Origin: Comamonadaceae bacterium
GTDB taxonomy: Bacteria; Pseudomonadota; Gammaproteobacteria; Burkholderiales; Burkholderiaceae_C
DNA: 64,000 nt
Direction: 5' to 3'
NCBI GenBank assembly: GCA_947448885.1
Contig: CANFPJ010000005.1
Span: 1 to 64,000, forward strand
Shown here: positions 49,365 to 58,909 of the stretch, piece by piece
How the letters are laid out: every line of letters begins with the position of its first letter
How positions within the stretch are numbered: the stretch's first letter is position 1
The notes under the pieces: generated by a model
Databases searched by the model: none
What the model was told of the DNA's origin: nothing
The model's input: only the letters and a program-made list of their open reading frames with translations
Position numbers and translations under genes: made by a program

Positions 49365-51545
49365 TCAAGCCGGTTGCATGGCACGCACCAAGCGAGCGCG
49401 CAAAGCCGCCCAGACCCGTTCCCAGGGCTTGGGGTTTTGCACCACTTCGGCGCGGTAAAAACTGGGGCACAGGGTGGCGGCATGGGCATTGGCCCCACAC
49501 AAACCACAACCCACACAACCATCGATCACCGTGGCCACTGGGTCGACCTTGAGCGGGTCGGGGTTGTCCTTCAAGGTCAAGGTCGGGCAACCCGACAAGC
49601 GGATGCAAGCATGGTCGCCATTGCAAACATCTTCATCCACACCGTATTTGACGCGCACCACCCGCTCGCCACCGCGCAACATTTTGGCGATCCATGGCTT
49701 GATGCGGCGCTGGCGCTCGAGTTGGCATTCACCCTCGGCAATGATCACTTTGAGCCCTGTGAACTCGTGGGTCAAGGCCTCTTTGAGGGTGCGTTTCATG
49801 TGTGCCACCTCGTAGGTGTGCACGGTGCGCATCCACTGCACGCCCATGCCACGCAAGGTGGTTTCAATGGTTTGGTTGGTGTGGGCCAAGCTGTCTTGCT
49901 TTTGCAAGGCTTGCGCCTTGGCCCCATCGCTGGGCGTGGAGTGGATGTCTTGCGTGCCCGTGGCCGAGGTGTAGCCATTTTTAAAAATCAGCAACACCGC
50001 GTCGTCGTTGTTGAACAAAGCACTTTGCACCCCGGTGAGCAAACCGTTGTGCCAAAACCCGCCATCCCCCATGATGGCCAGGCTGCGCCGTTGCATCATG
50101 GGCGACACCCCGGCGCGGCTGGCCAAGCTCATGCCGTACCCCAAGATGGAATGGCCGCTGGAAAACGGCTCGAAGGTGGCCAAGGCATGGCAGCCAATGT
50201 CGGCGGCGATGTGCACCTGCCCAATGTCTTGTTGCGCCAATTTCAGGGCCGCGAACACCGGTCGCTCGGGGCAGCCGACACAAAAACTGGGTGGTCTGGC
50301 CGGCAGAGGGGTCTCCAACATGGCGGCCACGTCGGCACGGCGCTGTTGGTTGGCGGTCAACCAGTCGTGGGCCTCGTGGGCCACCGACGTTGGCAGGTAC
50401 AACTGAGCAAAGGTGCTCAAGCCCGTGGACAACACCTCCACGCTGTACTCGCCAGCCGAGGGCAGCCAATCCTTCCCATGCAAGGGCGTGCTCAGGCCAC
50501 GCCGGCGCAGCAGGGTGGCGATGTCTTGCTCGATGTACTCGGGTTGCCCTTCTTCAATGACCATCACCGCTTGTTTGTCGGCACAAAACTCGGCCACCTC
50601 GTCGGGCACCAAGGGGTAGGTGACATTCAGCACCAAGATCGGGATATCGCTCTCGCCCCAGGCATTGGCCAAGCCCAGTTGTTGCAAGCTGCGGATCAAG
50701 GCGTTGTACAAACCGCCTTGCACGACCAAGCCCAGATCGGCATGGCGCCCAGGAAAATGCTCGTTCAGGCCGTGTTCGGCGATGTAACGGCAAGCGGCGG
50801 GGATGCGCTCTTGGGTTTTGAGCTTTTCATGCCGAAAGGTCACCGGTGGGTGGGCCAGGCGCATGTAATCAAAAGCCGCCGGGTCTTCCATCAGGGCGCG
50901 GGTCGACAAGGCCGGAGAACGGTTGGCCTTGGTGACAAAGCTGCCCCGCACGTGGCAGGCGCGGATGCGCAACTCCAAAATCGCCGGCATGTTGGAAGCC
51001 TCTGACAAGGCGAAACCATGCTCGACCATTTCAACCATCTTGGTCAAGTCGGGCCGGGGGTCGAGCAAACACAAGGTGCTTTTGAGGGCGTAGGCATGGG
51101 TGCGCTCTTGAATCACTGAGGCGCCCTCGCCATAGTCCTCGCCCACCACCATCAAGGTGCCGCCGAGAACCCCGGGGGAGGCCAAGTTGGACAGCGCATC
51201 GGCGGCGACATTGGTGCCCACAATCGACTTCCAGGTCACCGCGCCACGCAGGGGGTAATGCAGGCTGGCCCCCAGCATGGCCGCGGCCGAGGCCTCATTG
51301 GCGCAGGCCTCCACATGCACGCCCAACTCGGCCATCAAGGTCTTGGCTTGCACCATGACATCCAGCAAATGCGACACCGGCGCGCCTTGGTAGCCCCCCA
51401 CATAAGCCACGCCCGACTGCAGCAAGGCCTTGGTGATGGCCAAGATGCCCTCGCCATGGAAGGTGTCGCCCTCGCCCAAACGCAAAGACTCAATCTCATG
51501 CTCAAAAGAAACTTCCAAAGCGCACTCCAATGCCAACTGCACCAA
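49365..51545 (-). CDS. iorA: Indolepyruvate oxidoreductase subunit alpha (IorA-like)
   Basis: This 726-residue thiamine-diphosphate, iron-sulfur subunit has an N-terminal pyruvate-binding domain (GVAYVGGYQGAPVSHLL), a ThDP-binding domain with MGDGGFWHNG near residue 490, and a C-terminal ferredoxin-like region where Cys residues fall in DEDVCNGDHACIRLSGCP and GCVGCGLCG. It forms a complex with IorB and converts aryl 2-oxoacids plus CoA to aryl-CoA and CO2. The frame opens at TTG 51545 with a GTG one codon later; the exact start is uncertain. It is divergent from the DUF1028 gene by 77 bp. Confidence 0.92.
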   Translation of the reverse strand: MVQLALECALEVSFEHEIESLRLGEGDTFHGEGILAITKALLQSGVAYVGGYQGAPVSHLLDVMVQAKTLMAELGVHVEACANEASAAAMLGASLHYPLRGAVTWKSIVGTNVAADALSNLASPGVLGGTLMVVGEDYGEGASVIQERTHAYALKSTLCLLDPRPDLTKMVEMVEHGFALSEASNMPAILELRIRACHVRGSFVTKANRSPALSTRALMEDPAAFDYMRLAHPPVTFRHEKLKTQERIPAACRYIAEHGLNEHFPGRHADLGLVVQGGLYNALIRSLQQLGLANAWGESDIPILVLNVTYPLVPDEVAEFCADKQAVMVIEEGQPEYIEQDIATLLRRRGLSTPLHGKDWLPSAGEYSVEVLSTGLSTFAQLYLPTSVAHEAHDWLTANQQRRADVAAMLETPLPARPPSFCVGCPERPVFAALKLAQQDIGQVHIAADIGCHALATFEPFSSGHSILGYGMSLASRAGVSPMMQRRSLAIMGDGGFWHNGLLTGVQSALFNNDDAVLLIFKNGYTSATGTQDIHSTPSDGAKAQALQKQDSLAHTNQTIETTLRGMGVQWMRTVHTYEVAHMKRTLKEALTHEFTGLKVIIAEGECQLERQRRIKPWIAKMLRGGERVVRVKYGVDEDVCNGDHACIRLSGCPTLTLKDNPDPLKVDPVATVIDGCVGCGLCGANAHAATLCPSFYRAEVVQNPKPWERVWAALRARLVRAMQPA

Positions 51546-51622
51546 CGGGCCATTCCCGAGGCTGGGACATTTTCACACGCCGCTCAGGCATCATTGGGCT
51601 TTGCCATTCCACACCGATTCCC

Positions 51623-52336
51623 ATGACCTGGTCCATCATTGCCCGCGACACCCAAGGCCACTTTGGCGTGGCCATTGCCTCCAAATTCTTTGCCGTGGGG
51701 GCCCTGTGCGTGCACACCCGCCGTGGCGTGGGGGCGGTGGCCACCCAAGCCTTGATGAACCCCTTGTACGGCCCGGCCGGGCTCGATGCCCTGGCCCAAG
51801 GCCTGGCGCCCAACGCCGTGCTGGCCCAGCTCACGGCCGCCGATGCCGGCCGTGACCAGCGCCAATGTCATGTCCTGCCTGCCCATGGTGCGCCAGCGGC
51901 CCATACCGGTGCGGCTTGCATCGATTGGTGCGGCCACCTGTGCTTTGACGACTTCAGCGTCGCGGGCAACATGCTCGCTGGCCCCGAAGTGGTGCAAGAA
52001 ACCGCCCGCGCCTACCAAGCCAGCGCCGGCCAACCCATGGCACGGCGTTTGCTGGCTGCCATGGCCGCTGGCGAAGCCGCTGGCGGCGACAAGCGTGGCA
52101 AACAGGGCGCGGCCTTGCGCATCCATGCCGACGAAGACCACCCCCAACTCGACCTGCGGGTCGATGACCATGAAGAGCCTATTGTGGAATTGCACCGCCT
52201 GTATGAAAAAAGCCTGGAGCGCTACCAGCCCTTCATGGCCTGCCTGGCCGGTCGGCACGACCCGGTGGGCTTGATCGATCGCCAACAAATCGAAGCCCGC
52301 GTGCAAGCTTTCCATGACGCCTGGCTGAAACCATGA
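51623..52336 (+). CDS. DUF1028 protein, predicted Ntn-hydrolase superfamily
   Basis: This 237-residue protein is of the DUF1028 family (COG3342, called Ntn-hydrolase superfamily). It begins MTWSIIARD, followed by GHFGVAIASKFFAVGALC and RRGVGAVATQA, all family-typical. After removal of Met, Thr2 would be N-terminal, as expected for an Ntn nucleophile, which supports the ATG at 51623. The stop overlaps dppD by 4 bp (ATGA-type), so it is coupled to the peptide importer. By analogy it may hydrolyse an amide or peptide imported by Dpp; that is inference. No signal peptide is seen. Confidence 0.87.
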   Translation: MTWSIIARDTQGHFGVAIASKFFAVGALCVHTRRGVGAVATQALMNPLYGPAGLDALAQGLAPNAVLAQLTAADAGRDQRQCHVLPAHGAPAAHTGAACIDWCGHLCFDDFSVAGNMLAGPEVVQETARAYQASAGQPMARRLLAAMAAGEAAGGDKRGKQGAALRIHADEDHPQLDLRVDDHEEPIVELHRLYEKSLERYQPFMACLAGRHDPVGLIDRQQIEARVQAFHDAWLKP

Positions 52337-53340
52337 CAGCTTTGCTGGAAGTGCGCGGGCTGCGCACCTGCTTCACCACCGACGAGGGCGAGTTCGCTGC
52401 CGTGGACGGGGTGAGTTTTGAAGTCCATGCCGGCAAAACCTTGGCCATCGTGGGCGAGTCGGGCTGCGGCAAAAGCGTCACCTCGCTGTCCATCATGGGC
52501 TTGGTCAGCGCACCCGCAGGGGCCATCCGCGCAGGCTCCATCCGCTTTGAAGGCCAAGAGCTGGTCGGGGCCAGCGACGAAACCCTGCAAAACCTGCGCG
52601 GCAACGGCATGGCCATGGTGTTTCAAGAGCCCATGACCTCGCTCAACCCGGCCTATACCGTGGGCGACCAAATCATGGAGGCCTTGCTGCGCCACCGGCC
52701 CATGGACCGCGCCCAAGCCCGGGAACGGGCCTTGGAGATGCTGGCCCAAGTGCGCATCCCGGCCCCCGAACAACGCCTGCACGAATACCCGCACCAGCTC
52801 TCTGGCGGCATGCGCCAGCGGGTGATGATCGCCATGGCCTTGGTGTGCCAACCGCGCTTGCTGATCGCCGACGAACCCACCACCGCCCTGGACGTGACCA
52901 TCCAAGCCCAAATTTTGGCCTTGATGGCGCAATTGCAAAGCGACATGGGCACCGCCATCGTGCTCATCACCCACGATCTGGGGGTGGTGGCCGAGGTGGC
53001 CGATGAGGTGGTGGTGATGTACGCCGGCAAAGTGGTCGAACGCGCCCCGGTGCAGGCCTTGTTTGACACCCCCCAACACCCCTACACCGTCGGCCTGCTC
53101 GGCGCCATTCCGCGTTTGGACCTGGCCCAGCACCGGCTCGCATCGATCGAAGGCCAAGTGCCCAGCCCCTTGCAGCGCCCGGCGGGTTGTGGCTTTGCAC
53201 CGCGCTGCCCATTTGCGCAAGAACGCTGCCACAGCCAAGCACCAGAACTGCAATCCGTGGGGCTTGACCACACCAGCGCCTGTTGGCGCGCGCCGCTCGA
53301 TGCGGCGGCCTTGTTGGCCCGCGAGGAAACCACGGCATGA
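52333..53340 (+). CDS. dppD: Oligo/dipeptide ABC transporter ATP-binding protein DppD
   Basis: This 335-residue ATPase of a peptide/nickel importer has Walker A GESGCGKS, the ABC signature LSGGMRQR, Walker [13 protein letters not shown] and the switch His in THDLGVV. The C-terminal Cys-rich region ([17 protein letters not shown]) is the iron-sulfur-like motif typical of Opp/Dpp ATPases. It starts 4 bp inside the DUF1028 gene and overlaps dppF by 4 bp. The protein is cytoplasmic and pairs with DppF. Length is normal. Confidence 0.94.
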   Translation: MTALLEVRGLRTCFTTDEGEFAAVDGVSFEVHAGKTLAIVGESGCGKSVTSLSIMGLVSAPAGAIRAGSIRFEGQELVGASDETLQNLRGNGMAMVFQEPMTSLNPAYTVGDQIMEALLRHRPMDRAQARERALEMLAQVRIPAPEQRLHEYPHQLSGGMRQRVMIAMALVCQPRLLIADEPTTALDVTIQAQILALMAQLQSDMGTAIVLITHDLGVVAEVADEVVVMYAGKVVERAPVQALFDTPQHPYTVGLLGAIPRLDLAQHRLASIEGQVPSPLQRPAGCGFAPRCPFAQERCHSQAPELQSVGLDHTSACWRAPLDAAALLAREETTA

Positions 53341-54413
53341 GCGACACCCCACCCCTGCTGGCCGTGAGCCAACTGCGCAAACACTTTGTGGTGCGCCAAG
53401 GCCTGTGGGGCCGTGCCCGGGGCGCGGTGCGCGCGGTCGATGGCGTGGACTTGCACATCCGTGCGGGCGAAACCCTGGGTGTGGTGGGTGAGTCGGGTTG
53501 TGGCAAGTCCACCTTGGGCCGCTTGGTGTTGCGCTTGATCGAGCCCAGCGGCGGTGAAGTGCGCTTCAAAGGCCAAGACCTGGGCCAACTCAGTGGGCCT
53601 GCGTTGCGCGGGCAACGCCGGGCCATGCAAATCATCTTTCAAGACCCGTACGCATCGCTCAACCCGCGCATGACCGTGGCCCAGTCGCTCACCGAGCCAC
53701 TGCATCTGCATGGCCTGCACGTCGGCCGCCACACCGAGCGGGTGCAAGAGCTTTTAAAAACCGTGGGCCTGGCGCCCGAACACGCCCAGCGCTATCCGCA
53801 TGAGTTTTCGGGCGGGCAACGCCAGCGCATTGGCATTGCCCGCGCCTTGGCGGTGGAGCCCGAACTCATCGTCTGCGACGAAGCGGTGTCGGCCTTGGAC
53901 GTGTCGGTGCAAGCCCAGGTGATCAATTTGCTGCAAGATTTGCAAGCCCAATTCGGGCTGGCGTATTTGTTCATCGCCCACGACCTGGCCGTGGTCAAGC
54001 ATGTGGCGCACCGCATCGCCGTGATGTACCTGGGCCGGGTGGTGGAAATCGCCGACAGCCAGGCCTTGTTTGCCCACCCGCGCCACCCCTACACCCAGGC
54101 CTTGCTGGGGGCGATACCGCGCCCCGTGCCCAACCCAGTGGGGGTGCGCCCCTTGCTCAGCGGCGATGTGCCCAGCCCGATCAACCCACCTTCGGGTTGT
54201 CACTTTCACACCCGTTGCCCACATGCCCAAAGCGCGTGCCAACACAGCGTGCCGCCCCTGGCCGTGGTTGATGGACACGCCGTGGCCTGTCACCTGTGGC
54301 GCGACTTGCCAGCCCAGCCCGTGGCCACCGGCCCTGGCATGTTGACGGCCCACCAGTGGCGCCTGCAACAATTGCAGTCTGCTTTTTTACCCAACAATGC
54401 CCCACGGCCTTGA
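53337..54413 (+). CDS. dppF: Oligo/dipeptide ABC transporter ATP-binding protein DppF
   Basis: This 358-residue second ATPase of the importer has Walker [10 protein letters not shown], the Q-loop in [15 protein letters not shown], the signature [15 protein letters not shown], Walker [13 protein letters not shown] and the switch His in AHDLAVV. The C-terminal [14 protein letters not shown] region again has the Opp/Dpp Cys motif. ATG 53337 overlaps the dppD TGA. Its stop is 26 bp before the binding-protein gene. It energises transport through DppB and DppC. Confidence 0.94.
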   Translation: MSDTPPLLAVSQLRKHFVVRQGLWGRARGAVRAVDGVDLHIRAGETLGVVGESGCGKSTLGRLVLRLIEPSGGEVRFKGQDLGQLSGPALRGQRRAMQIIFQDPYASLNPRMTVAQSLTEPLHLHGLHVGRHTERVQELLKTVGLAPEHAQRYPHEFSGGQRQRIGIARALAVEPELIVCDEAVSALDVSVQAQVINLLQDLQAQFGLAYLFIAHDLAVVKHVAHRIAVMYLGRVVEIADSQALFAHPRHPYTQALLGAIPRPVPNPVGVRPLLSGDVPSPINPPSGCHFHTRCPHAQSACQHSVPPLAVVDGHAVACHLWRDLPAQPVATGPGMLTAHQWRLQQLQSAFLPNNAPRP

Positions 54414-54439
54414 ACCCTTTTCACTTTGGAGAACCCCGC

Positions 54440-55954
54440 ATGAAAAAAATGATTTCCCTGGCCTGGTTGGGCACTTGTTTGGCGTTGAGCGCGGCCAGTG
54501 CATCGGCCCAAACCCTGCGCATTGGCCTGGCCGAAGACCCCGATGTGTTGGACCCGACCTTGGCGCGCAGTTTTGTCGGCCGCATCGTGTTTTCTGCCCT
54601 CTGCGACAAGCTGTTTGATGTGGATGAAAAACTCAACATCGTGCCGCAATTGGCCACCGGCCACGAATGGTCTGCCGACAACAAAAGCCTGACCTTGAAA
54701 ATCCGCACCGGGGTGACCTTCCACGACGGCGAAAAGCTGGATGCCGCTGCGGTGAAGTTCAACATCGATCGGCACAAAAACCTGGCGGGCTCGAGCCGCC
54801 GTGGCGAACTCGCCCCGGTCAGCAGCGTCGATGTGGTGGACGCCCAAACGGTGCGTTTGAACCTCACCGCGCCATTCTCGCCCTTGTTGGCCCAACTCAC
54901 CGACCGCGCTGGCATGATGGTCTCGCCCAAAGCAGCGCAAGCGGCGGGTGACAAATTTGGCACGGCGCCGGTGTGCTCTGGCCCCTTTAAATTTGTCGAG
55001 CGGGTGGCGCAAGACCGCATCGTCCTCGAAAAATACGCCGGCTACTGGAACAAAGCCGCCGTCAACTTCGACAAGGTCACCTACACCCCCATCCCTGACG
55101 CCACCGTGCGCCTGGCCAACCTCAAGTCGGGGCAACTGGACTTCATTGAACGCGTGGCCACCAACGACATGGAAAAACTGCAAGCGGATAAGAAATTCAA
55201 AACCGCTCGCATCACCGAAATTGGCTACCAGGGCATCACCATCAACGTCGGCAAAAGCGACCGCGCCAAAAACAACCCCTTGGGGCGCGACGCCCGGGTG
55301 CGCGAAGCCTTTGAGCTCTCGCTCGACCGCCAAGGCCTGGCCCAGGTGGTGATGGACAACGAGGCCACCGTGGGCAACCAATGGGTGGCCCCGAACAACC
55401 CCTACTACGCCAAAAACATGCCCATGCCCAAGCGCGACATTGAAAAAGCCCGCGCTTTGCTGAAACAAGCTGGGGTCATCAACCCCAGCTTCACGCTGAT
55501 GACGCCCACCACCTCGGACGCGCAACGCATGGCCTTGGTGATCCAGGCCATGACCCGCGATGCCGGTTTTGACGTGAAGATCCAGTCGACCGAATTCGCC
55601 ACCTCGCTGAACATGGCCGACAAGGGCGAGTTCGACGCCTATGCCTTGGCCTGGAGCGGTCGCCCCGACCCGGATGGCAACCTCTACAGCTTTCATGCGT
55701 GCAAGCAGCCCCTGAACTACGCCGGTTACTGCAGCGCCGAAACCGACGCCTTGATCAACCAATCGCGCAGCGTGCGCGACCCGGCCCAGCGCAAAAAACT
55801 GTTTGAGCAAATTGCCGCCCAAGTGCTCAAGGAGCGGCCAGTGATTTACCTCTACCACCGCAACTGGCTGTGGGCCTTCAACGGCAAATTGAGTGGCGTG
55901 CGCCAGATCCCCGATGGTCTGCTGCGCGTGACCGGCCTGAAGATGGCCCCCTGA
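54440..55954 (+). CDS. dppA: Peptide/solute ABC transporter substrate-binding protein (SBP family 5, DppA-like)
   Basis: This 504-residue periplasmic binding protein of the SBP_bac_5 family starts at ATG 54440 with GGAG about 9 nt upstream. The signal peptide ends ASASAQ, cleaved before TLRIGLAEDPDVLDPT. Typical segments are YTPIPDATVRLANLKSGQLD and the C-terminal YLYHRNWLWAF. It delivers peptides or similar solutes to DppBC. The precise ligand cannot be read; it could also be glutathione, nickel or an amide. It is the fourth gene of the DUF1028-dppDFABC operon. Confidence 0.92.
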   Translation: MKKMISLAWLGTCLALSAASASAQTLRIGLAEDPDVLDPTLARSFVGRIVFSALCDKLFDVDEKLNIVPQLATGHEWSADNKSLTLKIRTGVTFHDGEKLDAAAVKFNIDRHKNLAGSSRRGELAPVSSVDVVDAQTVRLNLTAPFSPLLAQLTDRAGMMVSPKAAQAAGDKFGTAPVCSGPFKFVERVAQDRIVLEKYAGYWNKAAVNFDKVTYTPIPDATVRLANLKSGQLDFIERVATNDMEKLQADKKFKTARITEIGYQGITINVGKSDRAKNNPLGRDARVREAFELSLDRQGLAQVVMDNEATVGNQWVAPNNPYYAKNMPMPKRDIEKARALLKQAGVINPSFTLMTPTTSDAQRMALVIQAMTRDAGFDVKIQSTEFATSLNMADKGEFDAYALAWSGRPDPDGNLYSFHACKQPLNYAGYCSAETDALINQSRSVRDPAQRKKLFEQIAAQVLKERPVIYLYHRNWLWAFNGKLSGVRQIPDGLLRVTGLKMAP

Positions 55955-55987
55955 ACAGCCACCCGCACGCACCCGCCAGCCTGAACC

Positions 55988-56929
55988 ATGTTTGCCTTTT
56001 TGCTGCGCCGCCTGGCCAGTTTGTTGCCCACCTTGGTCTTGGTGTCCATGCTCATCTTTGGGCTGCAGCAACTGCTGCCCGGTGACCCGGCCAAAATTTT
56101 GGCCGGCGAGGACCAGGACCCCCAGGTGATCGCCTACCTGCAGGCCAAGCTGCACCTGGACGAGCCTTTGCCCGTGCGCTATGGCTACTGGGTGTGGGGG
56201 GTGGTGCAAGGCGACCTGGGTGAGTCGGTGCGCACCCAATTGCCGGTGCTGGACTTGATCTTGCAAAAACTGCCCGTCACCCTGGAGCTGGCGGTGCTGG
56301 CCTTTATGGTCGCGGTGCTGATTGGCATCCCGGCCGGGGTGGTGTCGGCGGTGGCCCGGGGCAGCGCTTGGGACCACGGCGCCAACTTGTTCGCTTTGTG
56401 GGGCCTGTCCACGCCGAATTTTTGGCTGGGCATTTTGCTCATCATGCTGTTTTCGGTGCAACTGGGCTGGCTGCCCGCCTCGGGCTATGTCAGCCCCTTT
56501 GAAGACTTGGCGGGCAATTTGGCCGCCATGGCCATGCCCGCTTTTGTGCTGGGCAACGCCATCGCCGCGGTGCTGATGCGCCACACCCGCAGCGCCATGC
56601 TGCAAGTCATGTCCTCGGACTATGTGCGCACCGCCCGCGCCAAAGGTTTGAGCGAGCGCACCGTGGTGATCAAACACGCTTTGCGCAATGCGCTCACCCC
56701 CATCATCACCCTGGGCGCCTTGGAATTGGGCACCTTGCTCTCAGGCGCGGTGCTGACCGAGCAGGTGTTCACCATCCCCGGCTTTGGCAAGCTGATCGTC
56801 GACGCGGTGTTCAACCGCGACTACGCGGTGGTGCAAGGCGTGGTGCTGTTCACCGCCTCCACCTACATCCTGCTCAACCTGCTGGCCGACTTGGCTTACT
56901 TTTGGGTCAACCCCCGTTTGCGCCGATGA
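55988..56929 (+). CDS. dppB: Dipeptide ABC transporter permease DppB
   Basis: This 313-residue inner-membrane permease of the BPD_transp_1 family has six predicted helices. The EAA loop reads VRTARAKGLSERTVVIKHALRN, and the N-terminal FLLRRLASLLPTLVLVSMLI is typical. It forms a pathway with DppC. The start at ATG 55988 lies 33 bp after the binding-protein stop. Its TGA overlaps the dppC ATG by 4 bp. Confidence 0.94.
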   Translation: MFAFLLRRLASLLPTLVLVSMLIFGLQQLLPGDPAKILAGEDQDPQVIAYLQAKLHLDEPLPVRYGYWVWGVVQGDLGESVRTQLPVLDLILQKLPVTLELAVLAFMVAVLIGIPAGVVSAVARGSAWDHGANLFALWGLSTPNFWLGILLIMLFSVQLGWLPASGYVSPFEDLAGNLAAMAMPAFVLGNAIAAVLMRHTRSAMLQVMSSDYVRTARAKGLSERTVVIKHALRNALTPIITLGALELGTLLSGAVLTEQVFTIPGFGKLIVDAVFNRDYAVVQGVVLFTASTYILLNLLADLAYFWVNPRLRR

Positions 56930-57819
56930 GCACCGCCCTGTCACCCAGCGCCCACTTGAGCACCCCAGCACCCGCTGCACGACCCGGCCCCTGGCTGGCG
57001 GCATGGCGGCGCCTGCGTCGTCGCCGCGCGGCCATGTGGGGCCTGGGCGTGGTCCTGATGTTCACCCTGATGGCCTTGTTGGCCCCCTGGTTGGGTTTGC
57101 AAGACCCCATCGCCACCAGTTGGGGCGCGATCCGCAAAGCCCCCAGCGCTGCACATTGGTTTGGCACCGATGAGATTGGCCGCGACGTGTTTGCCCGCGT
57201 GGTCTGGGGCACCCAAGCGTCCTTGCTGGCCGGCGTGGTGTCGGTGTCCATCTCGCTGCTGATCGGTGTGCCCTTGGGTTTGCTGGCCGGCTTTGTGGGC
57301 GGCTGGGTGGACATGGTGATTGCCCGCATCACCGATGCGTTTTTGGCCTGTCCTTTTTTGATTTTGGCGATTGCCCTGGCGGCCTTTTTGGGCCCCAGTC
57401 TCAGCAACGCCATGATGGCCATTGGCGTCTCAGCCGCACCCATTTTTGTGCGCTTGACCCGTGGCCAGGTGATGCAAGTCAAGGTCGAGGACTACATCGA
57501 AGCCGCCCGCGCTGTGGGCAACCCACCGTGGCGCATTGCCCTGCGCCATGTGCTGCCCAACACCTTGCCGCCGATCTTGGTGCAAGCCACCTTGGCGATT
57601 GCCTCGGCGGTGATTGCCGAAGCCAGTTTGTCGTTTTTGGGCTTGGGCCAGCAGCCGCCCGCACCCAGTTGGGGCAGCATGCTCAACACCGCGAAAAACT
57701 ATGTTGAGCAAGCGCCTTGGATGGCCATTTGGCCCGGTGCATCGATCTTTTTGCTGGTGCTGTCGTTCAATATTTTGGGCGATGGTTTGCGCGACGCCCT
57801 GGACCCGCGCCAGCGTTAG
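56926..57819 (+). CDS. dppC: Dipeptide ABC transporter permease DppC
   Basis: This 297-residue second permease of the importer has an N-terminal cytoplasmic basic segment, an OppC-type first helix (LGVVLMFTLMALLAPWLG), the periplasmic motif HWFGTDEIGRDVFARV and the EAA loop EAARAVGNPPWRIALRHVLPN. ATG 56926 overlaps the dppB TGA. Its stop overlaps the convergent ACMSD-like gene by 4 bp (TTAG), so the operon ends here. Confidence 0.94.
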   Translation: MSTALSPSAHLSTPAPAARPGPWLAAWRRLRRRRAAMWGLGVVLMFTLMALLAPWLGLQDPIATSWGAIRKAPSAAHWFGTDEIGRDVFARVVWGTQASLLAGVVSVSISLLIGVPLGLLAGFVGGWVDMVIARITDAFLACPFLILAIALAAFLGPSLSNAMMAIGVSAAPIFVRLTRGQVMQVKVEDYIEAARAVGNPPWRIALRHVLPNTLPPILVQATLAIASAVIAEASLSFLGLGQQPPAPSWGSMLNTAKNYVEQAPWMAIWPGASIFLLVLSFNILGDGLRDALDPRQR

Positions 57820-58811
57820 GCATGCACCAAACCCAATAAACGCGCTGCATTGCCCCCGGCAATGGCCTGCAAGTCAGCGCCTTGCACACCGGCTTCTTGC
57901 AGCCAAGCCAGCGGGTCTTTTTCGCCCACCGGGTAGTCGCTGCCCAAGACCAAGCGGTCGGCACCGACCCGGGCGATCAGCACTTGCAGCACCGCTGGGT
58001 CGTACACACACGCGTCGTAATGGAAGCGGCGCAGCATGGCGCTGGGGGTGAGCCCGTCCATGTGGCGCACCGTGTCGGGCCGGTTCAAGGTGTTGCGATC
58101 CAAGCGGCCCATGTAGTGCGGGAAGTAACCCCCACCATGGGCCATCACCACTTGCAGATGCGGGTGGCGGGTCATCACACCCTCGTACATCAGCGAGGCC
58201 ATGCACTTGGTCTCCTCGATCGACTGGCCCAGCGAGTTCCACAGCGCATAGCGCTGGAACCAGGGGTCACGCACCCCTTCCGGGTGCACCCAAGCCACCA
58301 AGCCACGCTCGGCCACCGCGTCCCAAAACGGCGCAAACACCGGGTCGCCCAAATAAACCCCTTGGTAACTGGACGACAGGTTGAGCACGCGCAGGCCGAG
58401 TTGGTCGTGGGCACGCGCCAACTCCAGCAAGGCGCGCTCTGGGTTTTGCAGGGGCAAGACCATGCTGCCCACAAACCGCTGGGGGTGTTGGGCCACCCAA
58501 TCGGCGGCCTGGTCGTTGCAGCGTTGGCACAAGCCCAGATCGGTGTCGGCATCGGCCCAAGAACTGCCTTGCAGCACCGTGCTGGAGCTGATCACTGCCA
58601 CATCCACCCGGCGTTGGTCCATGTCGGCCAGCACCAAGGCCGGGTCGAACATGCGCTCGATCAAGGACTGTGCCCCAGGGCGCGGCGCCTTGGTCGGGGT
58701 GGCCCCAAAACCGGTGAACACCGTGCGGTTGGTGGACGCCTCAAACACCTCCGCGTTGAGCATGTGAACGTGAAAATCGATCACGGGGTTGGCGGGGTTG
58801 GGGATGTGCAT
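57816..58811 (-). CDS. ACMSD-like amidohydrolase (decarboxylase/hydrolase family)
   Basis: This 331-residue metal-dependent TIM-barrel protein is of the amidohydrolase_2 family, which includes aminocarboxymuconate-semialdehyde decarboxylase (ACMSD), oxalomesaconate hydratase and related ring-fission-product enzymes. The metal ligands are HVH at residues 14-16, His in AWVHPEG, His in VMAHGGGYFPHYMGR and Asp in VLGSDYPVG. It starts at ATG 58811 and is divergent from a Bug gene by 98 bp. Its context with an extradiol dioxygenase and a hydroxylase suggests processing of a ring-cleavage product. Substrate and reaction are uncertain. Confidence 0.87.
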   Translation of the reverse strand: MHIPNPANPVIDFHVHMLNAEVFEASTNRTVFTGFGATPTKAPRPGAQSLIERMFDPALVLADMDQRRVDVAVISSSTVLQGSSWADADTDLGLCQRCNDQAADWVAQHPQRFVGSMVLPLQNPERALLELARAHDQLGLRVLNLSSSYQGVYLGDPVFAPFWDAVAERGLVAWVHPEGVRDPWFQRYALWNSLGQSIEETKCMASLMYEGVMTRHPHLQVVMAHGGGYFPHYMGRLDRNTLNRPDTVRHMDGLTPSAMLRRFHYDACVYDPAVLQVLIARVGADRLVLGSDYPVGEKDPLAWLQEAGVQGADLQAIAGGNAARLLGLVHA

Positions 58812-58909
58812 GGTGTGATGTCGCCTGAAAAAAGCATGGGGTAATATACAAAAACACTTTGCCTGCCGCGCAGCCCCGCTGCGATTGCATTTGTCCCAAA
58901 GGCCTCCCC

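Noticed and set aside
54290-56677. A 795-codon open frame antisense to dppA and dppB
   Set aside because: His/Gly/Gln-rich translation with no domain; the sense genes have all motifs of the Dpp system.
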